A stretch of DNA of 36,284 nucleotides from Acidobacteriota bacterium (GTDB lineage Bacteria > Acidobacteriota > Terriglobia > Acidiferrales > UBA7541). Under the pieces are notes generated by a model. That model did not search any database. It saw only the letters and a program-made list of their open reading frames with translations, and was not told the DNA's origin. The stretch is from positions 1 through 36,284 of the forward strand of contig JABDFR010000027.1 in assembly GCA_013286465.1 (NCBI GenBank). Direction: 5' to 3'. Of the stretch, positions 15,465-22,790 are shown piece after piece (position 1 is the stretch's first letter; each line of letters opens with the position of its first letter). The translations under genes and the position numbers were made by a program.

Positions 15465-18400
15465 CTACACCGCCGCCTCGGTGTCCGCAGCAGGAAGTTC
15501 GTCGCGCTCGCGGGCGAACCAAGTGTAGAGGGTAGGCAAAAGGAAAATGCCGATCAAAAGATTGGACATTAATCCTCCGACAATCACGATCGCGAACGGG
15601 CGCTGGGAATCGGAGCCAATTCCGTGTGAGAGCGCGGCGGGAAGCAGGCCGAGAGTCGCAACTAGCATGGTCATCATGATGGGCCGGAGACGGAGAACCG
15701 CTCCTTCTACGGCGGATTGCTCGATGGTGTAGCCGCGGGCGCGCAGTTGATTGATGTATTCGACCATGATCACGCCGGTTTGCACCGAGACGCCGAAGAG
15801 CGCGAGAAAGCCGACGCCGGAGGAGACGCTCAGGTTGGTGTGGGTGAGCAGCAGCGCGAGCAGGCCGCCGAGCGGGGCCATCATTACGTTGGTCAGAACG
15901 AGGAGCGCCCATTTAACGGAGGTGAACATAGCGTAGAGGATTACGAAAATGGCGACGAGGGTGACGGGGAGGACAATCATGAGCCGGCGCTGCGAGCGCT
16001 TTTGGCTTTCATATTCGCCGGCCCAGTCGATGGTGTAGCCCACCGGAAGCTTCACCTGAGCATTTACCTTTTTGATGGCTTCTTCGACGGTGCTGCCCAG
16101 GTCTCTGCCGCGCACGCTGAATTTTATGGCTACGTAACGCGAATTGGCCTCGCGGTAAATTTCCGAGCCGCCGTCGGTGACGCTGCTGTTCGTGAGTTGC
16201 GCGAGCGAAACGCGTTCGCCGGTGGCGGACAACAAGCGAATGCGCTCAATCGCTTCACGCGTGTCGCGATATTTCGGCAAGTAGCGCAACGTGAGATCGT
16301 AGCGCTGCTCGCCGATCAGCACTTGCGTGAGCGCGTTGCCGCCGACGGCCGTTTGGATGGCGTCTTGCACGTCGGAGACATTGATGCCGAAGCGCGCGGC
16401 TTGGTCGCGATCCACTTCGAAATTCAGATTGGGCTGGCCGAGCACGCGGAAAAGGCCGAGATCCTCGACGCCGGGCACGTTGCGCATCACGCCGACAATT
16501 TCATCGCCTTTGGCTTCGAGAGTGCGGAGATCGTCGCCGAAAATTTTCACGGCGAGCGCGCCTTTCACGCCGCTGACGGCTTCTTCCAGATTGTCTGAGA
16601 TCGGCTGCGAGAATCCCCAGAATACTCCCGGCATTTTTTCGAGTTCGCGGTCCATCGCGGCGATCAGCACGTCCTTATCCTCATGAAAAACGGGGCGCCA
16701 CTGCTCCTTGGGCAGAAGATCGACGAAAAATTCCATGTCGAAGAAGCCCGTGGTGTCCGTGCCGTCGTCGGGGCGGCCGATTTGATTGACGACTCGAGGA
16801 ACTTCTGGGAACGAGCAGAGAATTTGGCGCGCACGGTCGGCAAGGCGAGCGCTTTCCGTGGGCCCGGCGCTGGGCGCAAGCGTCCCGCGAACCCAAATCG
16901 CACCTTCATCCAAATGCGGCAGAAATTCGGAACCGATCGGGCCTCCGAAGCCCAAGAACATTGCGAGCGCGAACAATACTGCAGCAACTGCGACAGTCAC
17001 AGGACGGTGCCGGACGCTCCAGGTGACCGCGCTGCGGTATCGAGCCGTCAGAAAAGTCATTAGCGGGTTTTTCCATTCCTTGACGCCGGATTGGAAAAGA
17101 AGGCTGGCCAGCGCGGGAGCGATGAGCATGGAGAAGATCAGCGCGCCGAGCAGGGCGAAGGCCACGGTCCAGGCCATGGGCTTGAATAATTTTCCTTCGA
17201 CGCGCTGCAACGTGAAAATTGGGAGATAGGCGGTGATGATAATCGCGATGGCGAAGAAGACCGGGCGCTGGACTTCGTGGGCGGCTTCGCGGATGCGTTC
17301 CGTCGGCGTGTGGAATTCTCTTTCCGGGCGATTCAGGTGGCGGACGATGTTTTCAATCATCACTACGGCGCCATCCACGACCATGCCGAAATCGAGCGCG
17401 CCGAGAGAAAGCAAATTCGCGGAGATATGCCGCAAGTCGAGACAAATGGACGCGAAGAGCAAGGCGAACGGAATCGTGAAGGAGACGATTAGAGCGCCGC
17501 GGACATTTCCGAGGAAGATGAAGAGAACGATGACGACGAGGATCATGCCTTCGCCGAGATTGTGCAGAACGGTGTGAGTGGTGTAGTGGACGAGATCGTC
17601 GCGGTCGAGATACGGGACGATCTTCACGCCCGGAGGCAAAATGTGATCGTTGAGTTTCTGCACGGCTATGTGAATTCCGTCCATGGTGGCCGCGGTGTCC
17701 GCGCCTTTGCGCATGAACACAATGCCTTCTACTACGTCGTTCTCATCGACTACCACGCCGTCGGAGCGGTGAATGGCTCTACCGATTTGGCCGAGGCGAA
17801 TTTTTGATCCTTGGGTCACAACGGCGATGTCTTTGACGCGGATGGCCGTGCCTTTCTGCGTCTTCAGCACGATTTTTTCGATGTCCTGCACATTGCGTAT
17901 AAGCCCGACAGCGCGAACATTGACCTGCTGCGCGCCTTGCTCGATGAAGCTGCCGCCGGCATTGGCGTTGGCATTCGTTAATTGCTGCTCGATCTGCGCG
18001 AGACTCAGGCCGTAGGAAACCAGTTTGTCCGGATCGACACGGACCTGATATTCGCGAGTCAGGCCGCCGAAGGAGGAATCATCGACCACGTCGGGCGCGG
18101 CCTTGATGTATTTGTTGATGGTCCAATCCTGGATGGATTTGAGCTCCATCAAATCGTAATTCGGATTCGTGTTCGTCAGCGTGTACCAATAGACGGAGCC
18201 GATGGGACTAAAATCCGGACCGATTTGCGCAGAAAGACCGGGAGGCAATGTTACTTGCGCCAGGCGCTCGACAACTTTTTGCCGGTCCCAATCATTGTCG
18301 GAATCATCGTCGAAAATGAGATTGACCACCGAAAGCCCCGCCAGCGATGCGGATCGAACATGCTCGAGGTGCGGAATTCCGTTCATCTGAATTTCGATAG

Positions 18401-18602
18401 GGATGGTGATTTGCTGCTCGACTTCTTCGGCGGCGCGGCCCGGCCACTGGGTGATCAACTGCACCCAGGTATTGGCGACATCCGGATAGGCTTCGACGGG
18501 CAAGCGCTTGAACGCCACCAGGCCCCACACGAATAACACCACGGCCACACTGAGAACGATGAAGCGATTGTTCAGTGCGAAGTCGACGATCGAGCGGATC
18601 AT
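15465..18602 (-). CDS. Heavy-metal efflux RND permease (CusA/CzcA family)
   Basis: A 1045-residue inner-membrane pump, full length for the family. The N-terminus (MIRSIVDFALNNRFIVLSVA, then LPVEAYPDVANTWVQLITQWPG) is that of HME-RND permeases. The fourth-helix proton-relay signature LDFGMVVDGAVVMIEN has the D, D and E expected in CzcA/CusA. Two large periplasmic domains and twelve membrane segments follow the usual order. It exports metal cations from periplasm or cytoplasm using the proton gradient. It overlaps the adaptor gene by one base (TAATG), so the two are coupled. Metal specificity is not readable from the permease alone; the neighbouring RcnR-type sensor suggests Ni/Co-like ions. 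No outer-membrane channel gene is in the window. Confidence 0.93.
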   Translation of the reverse strand: MIRSIVDFALNNRFIVLSVAVVLFVWGLVAFKRLPVEAYPDVANTWVQLITQWPGRAAEEVEQQITIPIEIQMNGIPHLEHVRSASLAGLSVVNLIFDDDSDNDWDRQKVVERLAQVTLPPGLSAQIGPDFSPIGSVYWYTLTNTNPNYDLMELKSIQDWTINKYIKAAPDVVDDSSFGGLTREYQVRVDPDKLVSYGLSLAQIEQQLTNANANAGGSFIEQGAQQVNVRAVGLIRNVQDIEKIVLKTQKGTAIRVKDIAVVTQGSKIRLGQIGRAIHRSDGVVVDENDVVEGIVFMRKGADTAATMDGIHIAVQKLNDHILPPGVKIVPYLDRDDLVHYTTHTVLHNLGEGMILVVIVLFIFLGNVRGALIVSFTIPFALLFASICLDLRHISANLLSLGALDFGMVVDGAVVMIENIVRHLNRPEREFHTPTERIREAAHEVQRPVFFAIAIIITAYLPIFTLQRVEGKLFKPMAWTVAFALLGALIFSMLIAPALASLLFQSGVKEWKNPLMTFLTARYRSAVTWSVRHRPVTVAVAAVLFALAMFLGFGGPIGSEFLPHLDEGAIWVRGTLAPSAGPTESARLADRARQILCSFPEVPRVVNQIGRPDDGTDTTGFFDMEFFVDLLPKEQWRPVFHEDKDVLIAAMDRELEKMPGVFWGFSQPISDNLEEAVSGVKGALAVKIFGDDLRTLEAKGDEIVGVMRNVPGVEDLGLFRVLGQPNLNFEVDRDQAARFGINVSDVQDAIQTAVGGNALTQVLIGEQRYDLTLRYLPKYRDTREAIERIRLLSATGERVSLAQLTNSSVTDGGSEIYREANSRYVAIKFSVRGRDLGSTVEEAIKKVNAQVKLPVGYTIDWAGEYESQKRSQRRLMIVLPVTLVAIFVILYAMFTSVKWALLVLTNVMMAPLGGLLALLLTHTNLSVSSGVGFLALFGVSVQTGVIMVEYINQLRARGYTIEQSAVEGAVLRLRPIMMTMLVATLGLLPAALSHGIGSDSQRPFAIVIVGGLMSNLLIGIFLLPTLYTWFARERDELPAADTEAAV

Positions 18603-19735
18603 TACTGCTCCACCGTGTTTTGAAATTCGAGCGCATTGCTTACCACTTGCTGACCCGGCGTGACGCCCGCCATGATTTCCTGCATGTCGCCGGGAAGCAT
18701 ATCTCCAGCTGTAATTTGCAGGCGCCGGAATTTCTTGTTCTTCTCAGGAATGTAGACCCAATCGCGATCGTGCAGATGCAGGATCGCCGTGGCCGGCACC
18801 GCGGCGTGCGTCTCTTTTTTCTGACCGTGGAAAGTGACAGCGGCGAACATGCCCGGACGCATCACGCCCGGATTGCGCACTTCCAGGCGTACTTTCGCAG
18901 TGCGGATATTCGGATCAAGGATAGGGCCGATATTATTGATCGTTCCGGAAAAGCTTTTATCGGGATAGGCGCTCAGCCGGATGTCGGCCTTGTCGCCCAG
19001 GCGCACGGAGGCGAGATCGTTCTCGTACACGTCGCATAAAATCCAGACATAGCTCAGATCGGAGATGGTGAACGGATTCGGCGAACTCAATCCTGGAACG
19101 CCCGCGGCCAGGGTGACTTGCTGGTCGGTAATCACTCCGGAGATCGGCGCGCGGATATCGACGATCGCCGACGGCTGATCGAGATTGTTGTTTCCCAGCA
19201 CACGGAGTTTGTCAGCGCTGGTTTTCATGTCCACCTGAGCTTTGGATTCCGCGTCTTGCGCCACTTGAAAATCGTTCTGGGAAATCGCGCCCTTGTCATA
19301 GAGATCCTTTGCTCGTTCGAGTTGCGTGCGGGCGAGTTGTTCATCGGCTACGAATTTCTGGTAGTCGGAAAAGGCGCCGGAAATGTCGGCGCTTTGCACT
19401 CGCAGCAGCACCTGGCCTTTTTCTACCGTGTCGCCCAGGCGCGCCTTAATTTCCACCACGCGGCCCGTGGCCAGCGAGATCACCGGCACATTTCTGGAAA
19501 TATCCGGATTTACCGTAGCGGTGGCGGTGAGCTCCGAGGCCGCGACGTGCTCGGCCGCGGCGATGAGCGGGAACTTCTCCGGGTGCTCGACTTGAAACAC
19601 ATTGGCGTCCTCGGCGCTCTCGACTTTCAGCGGCGGCGGCGCTCCGGCATTCGGATCGCTGGCACCGCCGCAACCGGCGAGGCAGAGGCTGGCGATCAGG
19701 CAAAAGGCCAGCGGCTCGAGCTTCAGGCGTTTCAT
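18602..19735 (-). CDS. RND periplasmic adaptor lipoprotein (CusB/HlyD-like)
   Basis: A membrane-fusion protein of about 377 residues that links the RND pump to an outer-membrane channel. From the ATG at 19735 it starts MKRLKLEPLAFCLIASLCLA and has the lipobox LAGC, so it is probably lipid-anchored. It contains the barrel-sandwich half-motif (VVEIKARLGDTVEKGQVLLR), a helical hairpin (about 110-180), the second half (IRAPISGVITDQQVTLAAGV) and a beta-barrel (DKADIRLSAYPDKSFSGTIN). The longer frame reaching 19822 adds residues that would bury the signal peptide, and AGAGGTC precedes 19735, so I chose the shorter form. It is first in the minus-strand operon, divergent from the RcnR-type gene. Confidence 0.9.
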   Translation of the reverse strand: MKRLKLEPLAFCLIASLCLAGCGGASDPNAGAPPPLKVESAEDANVFQVEHPEKFPLIAAAEHVAASELTATATVNPDISRNVPVISLATGRVVEIKARLGDTVEKGQVLLRVQSADISGAFSDYQKFVADEQLARTQLERAKDLYDKGAISQNDFQVAQDAESKAQVDMKTSADKLRVLGNNNLDQPSAIVDIRAPISGVITDQQVTLAAGVPGLSSPNPFTISDLSYVWILCDVYENDLASVRLGDKADIRLSAYPDKSFSGTINNIGPILDPNIRTAKVRLEVRNPGVMRPGMFAAVTFHGQKKETHAAVPATAILHLHDRDWVYIPEKNKKFRRLQITAGDMLPGDMQEIMAGVTPGQQVVSNALEFQNTVEQ

Positions 19736-20056
19736 GGAATGACCTCTCGTCCCAATACAAGAATTGGCTGGCTGGCCGCGCCCAAGTGCGCAGCCCCCAG
19801 AATTAAAATCATTGGCCGGCACGCTCCAGCGGGCAGCTTGCGCAGCGAAAACGGTACGAAAAAGCGGCCATTATTCGGCGGGTAGATTACAGAGAGGTTA
19901 CAAGTCTCTGGTGCGCGCTTGGGCGGCGTCGCGAGAGGCCGCCCGTCCCCGCAGAGATTGGCACTTGAATGTTGCACAGCGTTTCGATTACTTTCGCAAG
20001 CCATTGCAGGCGCACAGGAGATTTGATACTATACCCCCCTAGGGTAGTCAAGCCCA
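19736..20056. other. Divergent promoter region of the metal-efflux locus
   Basis: It holds the readable promoter and operator of the sensor gene (20004-20046). CAGAGA (19890-19895) and TCTCTG (19905-19910) form a six-bp inverted repeat, a possible second control site. GGGCGGC...GCCGCCC at 19921-19948 is a GC-rich palindrome resembling the dispersed repeats but without GTAG. I cannot identify the pump promoter with confidence. Confidence 0.5.
20004..20046 (+). promoter_or_regulatory. Promoter and CsoR/RcnR-type operator of the metal sensor
   Basis: TTGCAG (20004-20009) and TACTAT (20027-20032) form a -35/-10 pair with a 17-bp spacer. ATACCCCCCTAGGGTA (20031-20046) has the AT-flanked C/G tract characteristic of operators bound by CsoR/RcnR/FrmR proteins. 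It overlaps the -10 and ends ten bases before the start codon, so bound sensor would block both initiation and ribosome access. Confidence 0.75.
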
Positions 20057-20323
20057 ATGTCACATCTATCGCGCGAAAAACTGGATTTGGTGAACCGCAC
20101 CAAGAAGGTCATCGGGCAGCTCGAAAGCGTGCTGCGCGGGCTCAATGAAGATGATCAATGCGCGGACGTGTTGCAGCGCCTGGCGGCGGCGCGGGGATCG
20201 ATCAATAGTCTGATGGGCGAGCTGCTGGAGGATCACATCCGGAATCACATGCCCAAGAATTCTAAATCCGCCGAGGAAGCCGCCGCGGACGTGATCGAAA
20301 TCGTTCGAACCTACCTTAAATGA
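20057..20323 (+). CDS. RcnR-type metal-responsive repressor (CsoR/RcnR/FrmR family)
   Basis: An 88-residue all-helical DUF156 repressor. Its metal-ligand positions are H3, C35, H60 and H64 (MSHL; DDQCADVL; EDHIRNH), the same four residues that bind Ni/Co in E. coli RcnR. CsoR would have Cys-His-Cys, and formaldehyde-sensing FrmR lacks the last His. The protein should bind its GC-tract operator when metal-free and release it on metal binding. It is divergent from the CusA/CusB-like pump genes and carries a matching operator just before its start codon, so it most likely controls itself and perhaps the pump. Ni/Co preference is inference from the four ligands only. Confidence 0.88.
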   Translation: MSHLSREKLDLVNRTKKVIGQLESVLRGLNEDDQCADVLQRLAAARGSINSLMGELLEDHIRNHMPKNSKSAEEAAADVIEIVRTYLK

Positions 20324-20467
20324 TTGCGCGAATGCGCTCGGCCGCAACGCCTCGTCGAATACGCTGGTCTCCCCTGATAACCAATTGATTCTTCACGCGA
20401 CGGCGGAATTCGTCGGGTTCCAGGCGAGCGGTCATGGCGATGGCGAGTCGCGTCTCGCTTAAGATGC

Positions 20468-20500
20468 CGTGGGCGCTAGTCCCGCCGCTGTATTGATGAG
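20468..20500 (+). repeat. 33-bp dispersed repeat, copy 2
   Basis: Differs from 13531-13563 at a single base. Here it lies outside any intact gene, between the metal sensor and the serine hydrolase. Translated in the same frame it would give PWALVPPLY and a stop, exactly as at the end of the ICMT-like gene. Confidence 0.7.
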
Positions 20501-20574
20501 TGAAAAGAGATCGCAAGCTCGCCGCCGCTTGGCACAATTTCGTAGGCTCCCTATCGTGCTCCGACGGAGCACCC

Positions 20575-21825
20575 ATGAAAAAATGCGGCAAGCTCTTTGC
20601 CCTCGCGGGATCCATCGTTCTGGCATCTGCGGCACTGGTCTTTGGCGGAAAATCAGCGCCAGCGCCGGCGGATGAAACTCTCTGGCCCACCAAAGGCTGG
20701 GCAACCGCCTCCCCGGACAGTGTCGGGTTGGACGAGCAAGTTCTGCTCAAGCTGGACAAGGATATGGCCTCGGGAAAATATTCGCAGATGATGGACAGCT
20801 TTGCGGTCTTCCGCTGCGGCAAAAAAGTTTTTGAACGTAGCTACGCGCACGACTACTCGAAGATTTACGGCAAGGATGCCGGCGAACGAGGCCCGTACAA
20901 CGAGCGCCTCACGGGCCGCTACAACTATTTCGATCCATACTGGCACCCGTATTATCACGGCACGGATTTGCACACCATGCAATCCGTCAGCAAGACCGTC
21001 ACTTCAGTAATTCTCGGCGCGGCCATGGAACGCGGCGATTTCAAGGCCGGCCTCGACACTCCAGTACTGAAATATTTCGATGTAGCCAAAGTGAAAAACG
21101 TGGACGACCGCAAGCGCCGCATGACGCTGCGCGACTTGCTCACCATGACGGCGGGCCTCGCTTGGAATGACGAGGGTTTTGTCACCGGCGATCCACAAAA
21201 CGACACAAGCCTGATGGAGGGCGCCGACGACTGGGTGCAGTATGCCATCGACAAGCCGATGGCCGCCGAACCCGGCAAGGTCTGGAACTACAACAGCGGC
21301 GCCACGGAACTCCTCGCCTATATTTTTCAAAAAGAAACCGGTCAGGACATCGACGACTACGGCCAGAAATATCTCTTCGCGCCGCTGGGCATGAAACATG
21401 AATGGAAGCGCACGTATCTGGGAGTGGTGGACACCGAAGGCGGCTTGTATCTGAGCGGCAGCGACCTGGCGAAGATCGGATACTTGTATCTGCACGATGG
21501 AATGTGGGACGGCAAGCGGATCGTCTCCAGCGAGTGGGTGAAAGAGTCCGTCACGCCGTACTTCCTAACCGAAGCCGAGTCGCAGTTCAAGGATGGATTC
21601 AAGTACGGCTTCATGTGGTGGTTGTTCAAACTCCCGGGTTCCGCAGAAAACGTCTGGATGGCGCGCGGATTCGGCGGGCAGGGCCTACACGTGTTTCCGA
21701 AGGAGGGTCTGATTGTGACCATTGCGATGTGGGACATCCTCCCGACCTCGACTGGCATGGAGCTGGCTCCGTCCGACTTTCTACCTGCGGTGAAAAGCGA
21801 AACTTGTGAAGTCGGTGCCCACTGA
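20575..21825 (+). CDS. Secreted serine hydrolase, beta-lactamase/class C PBP-like
   Basis: A 416-residue exported protein of the beta-lactamase-related family (Pfam Beta-lactamase). A signal peptide (MKKCGKLFALAGSIVLASAA) is followed by the catalytic motif S137-V-S-K140 in MQSVSKTV. WNYNSGATEL occupies the position of the Y-x-N motif, and ARGFGGQGLHV that of the KTG/HxG motif. Such proteins range from esterases to D-aminopeptidases, and real beta-lactam resistance is not implied. I chose the ATG at 20575 because CGGAG precedes it and the signal peptide then begins properly; the frame also opens at 20500, at the end of the 33-bp repeat. Confidence 0.88.
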   Translation: MKKCGKLFALAGSIVLASAALVFGGKSAPAPADETLWPTKGWATASPDSVGLDEQVLLKLDKDMASGKYSQMMDSFAVFRCGKKVFERSYAHDYSKIYGKDAGERGPYNERLTGRYNYFDPYWHPYYHGTDLHTMQSVSKTVTSVILGAAMERGDFKAGLDTPVLKYFDVAKVKNVDDRKRRMTLRDLLTMTAGLAWNDEGFVTGDPQNDTSLMEGADDWVQYAIDKPMAAEPGKVWNYNSGATELLAYIFQKETGQDIDDYGQKYLFAPLGMKHEWKRTYLGVVDTEGGLYLSGSDLAKIGYLYLHDGMWDGKRIVSSEWVKESVTPYFLTEAESQFKDGFKYGFMWWLFKLPGSAENVWMARGFGGQGLHVFPKEGLIVTIAMWDILPTSTGMELAPSDFLPAVKSETCEVGAH

Positions 21826-21882
21826 TGTGGAGAATTGGCCGGCGAAAAATTGAAATGGAAATCTAAGTTGTTGAGGATGGTC

Positions 21883-21940
21883 GGCCGGTGCGGACTTGAA
21901 CCGCAGACCTGGCCGATGCTGCATCGGCCCGCACAAGCCA
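21883..21940 (-). pseudogene. tRNA-derived fragment next to tRNA-Val
   Basis: Bases 21883-21910 match 21963-21990 (variable loop, T arm and part of the acceptor of tRNA-Val) at 27 of 28 positions, exactly 80 bp away. Where the anticodon arm should be there is GGCCGATG-CTG-CATCGGCC, a perfect eight-bp hairpin (21911-21929) unlike any normal anticodon arm. The 5' half of a tRNA is not recognisable. It looks like a partial duplication or degenerate tRNA. Confidence 0.6.
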
Positions 21941-21957
21941 GCGAACGTTAAGAGAAA

Positions 21958-22034
21958 TGGTAGGCCCGTGCGGACTTGAACCGCAGACCTCTTCCGTGTC
22001 AAGGAAGCGCTCTAGCCAGCTGAGCTACGGGCCT
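21958..22034 (-). tRNA. tRNA-Val (GAC anticodon)
   Basis: A complete cloverleaf on the minus strand: acceptor AGGCCCG/CGGGCCT, D arm GCTC...GAGC, anticodon arm CTTCC-TTGACAC-GGAAG with anticodon GAC, T arm TGCGG-TTCAAGT-CCGCA, discriminator A, and an encoded CCA (21958-21960). Confidence 0.95.
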
Positions 22035-22068
22035 GATGACAAAAACATTTTAGCACAGCGTATGGTGT

Positions 22069-22305
22069 CTAAGTGTTGAGGGGTCCGGCTTTCGATGTGT
22101 GTTCCTCGCTGCGACTGGCGATCGGGTCGCTGCTCTTTTTTTCGACCGGGGAGTTGGGCGTCGCGGTGGAGCTTCGGAGGCAGGCGGGGCAGAGACAGCT
22201 TGTTGCGCCCGTAGGCATGGGGACAAAAGGCAGTTCCATGCACCAGCAGTGTCCTTCTGGATTGCAGGTCATCGGAGCATGGCAATTCTGACAGCGCGTG
22301 TCCAT
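22069..22305 (-). CDS. Cysteine-rich CWC-family small protein
   Basis: A 78-residue protein whose first half is a Cys cluster: CQNCHAPMTCNPEGHCWCME, then CLCPACL. The spacing CxxC...C...CWC...CLCPxC matches the cysteine-rich CWC family, a presumed zinc-binding fold of unknown role. The tail is polar and low in complexity. The ATG at 22305 has no clear ribosome site and an in-frame TAG lies just upstream, so this is the earliest ATG; a CTG immediately before is possible. It lies directly upstream of tRNA-Val on the same strand. Confidence 0.75.
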   Translation of the reverse strand: MDTRCQNCHAPMTCNPEGHCWCMELPFVPMPTGATSCLCPACLRSSTATPNSPVEKKSSDPIASRSEEHTSKAGPLNT

Positions 22306-22414
22306 CAGCTACATTATCGCTCAGGGTGCCGGTTGCGACGGCGTCATTTTCTCTCACCCGGCCTGGGTAGCGCCGCGCCGATTTTTTCGGATTAGCCGCC
22401 GCAATCCGGGTGTC

Positions 22415-22759
22415 TTAGGCGTTGCGTTCGACTACGACCGCCGAGCCATAGGCCAGGACTTCGGTTACGCCTTGCATCACTTCGTTGGCGTCGTAGCGCA
22501 CGCCCACTACCGCATTCGCCCCGTGCTCGGCGGCATGCTGCATCATCAATTCCAAGGCTTCCTCGCGCGTCTGCTCGCACATGTCGGTGAACAGGGAAAT
22601 ATTTCCGCCCACGATCGTTTGCAGTGACGCGCCGAGCGTGCCGATGATGCTGCGCGAGCGCACCACGATGCCACGCACCATCCCCAAATTGCGGACGATG
22701 CGATAGCCGGGCATATCGAAGAGTGTTGTTACCATGCTGGGTTCCACGCGTACGTTCAT
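22415..22759 (-). CDS. YbjQ-family (UPF0145) heavy-metal-binding-like protein
   Basis: A 114-residue protein with the YbjQ pattern: IVRNLGMVRGIVVRSRSI, a central SLFTDMCEQTREEALELMMQ, AAEHGANAVVGVRYD and a YGSAVVVE end. The family forms pentameric dodecin-like or YbjQ folds and is annotated as heavy-metal-binding from structural work, without proven function. GAGGAA close before the ATG supports the start. It may be co-transcribed with the CocE/NonD gene, 31 bases upstream. Confidence 0.9.
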   Translation of the reverse strand: MNVRVEPSMVTTLFDMPGYRIVRNLGMVRGIVVRSRSIIGTLGASLQTIVGGNISLFTDMCEQTREEALELMMQHAAEHGANAVVGVRYDANEVMQGVTEVLAYGSAVVVERNA

Positions 22760-22790
22760 TGTTCCTCGCTTTCGCCGCGCACGACGCCGA

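Noticed and set aside
21883-21960. A second intact tRNA gene
   Set aside because: Only the T-arm side matches a tRNA. There is no proper anticodon loop, and no paired acceptor or D arm can be built from the 5' half.
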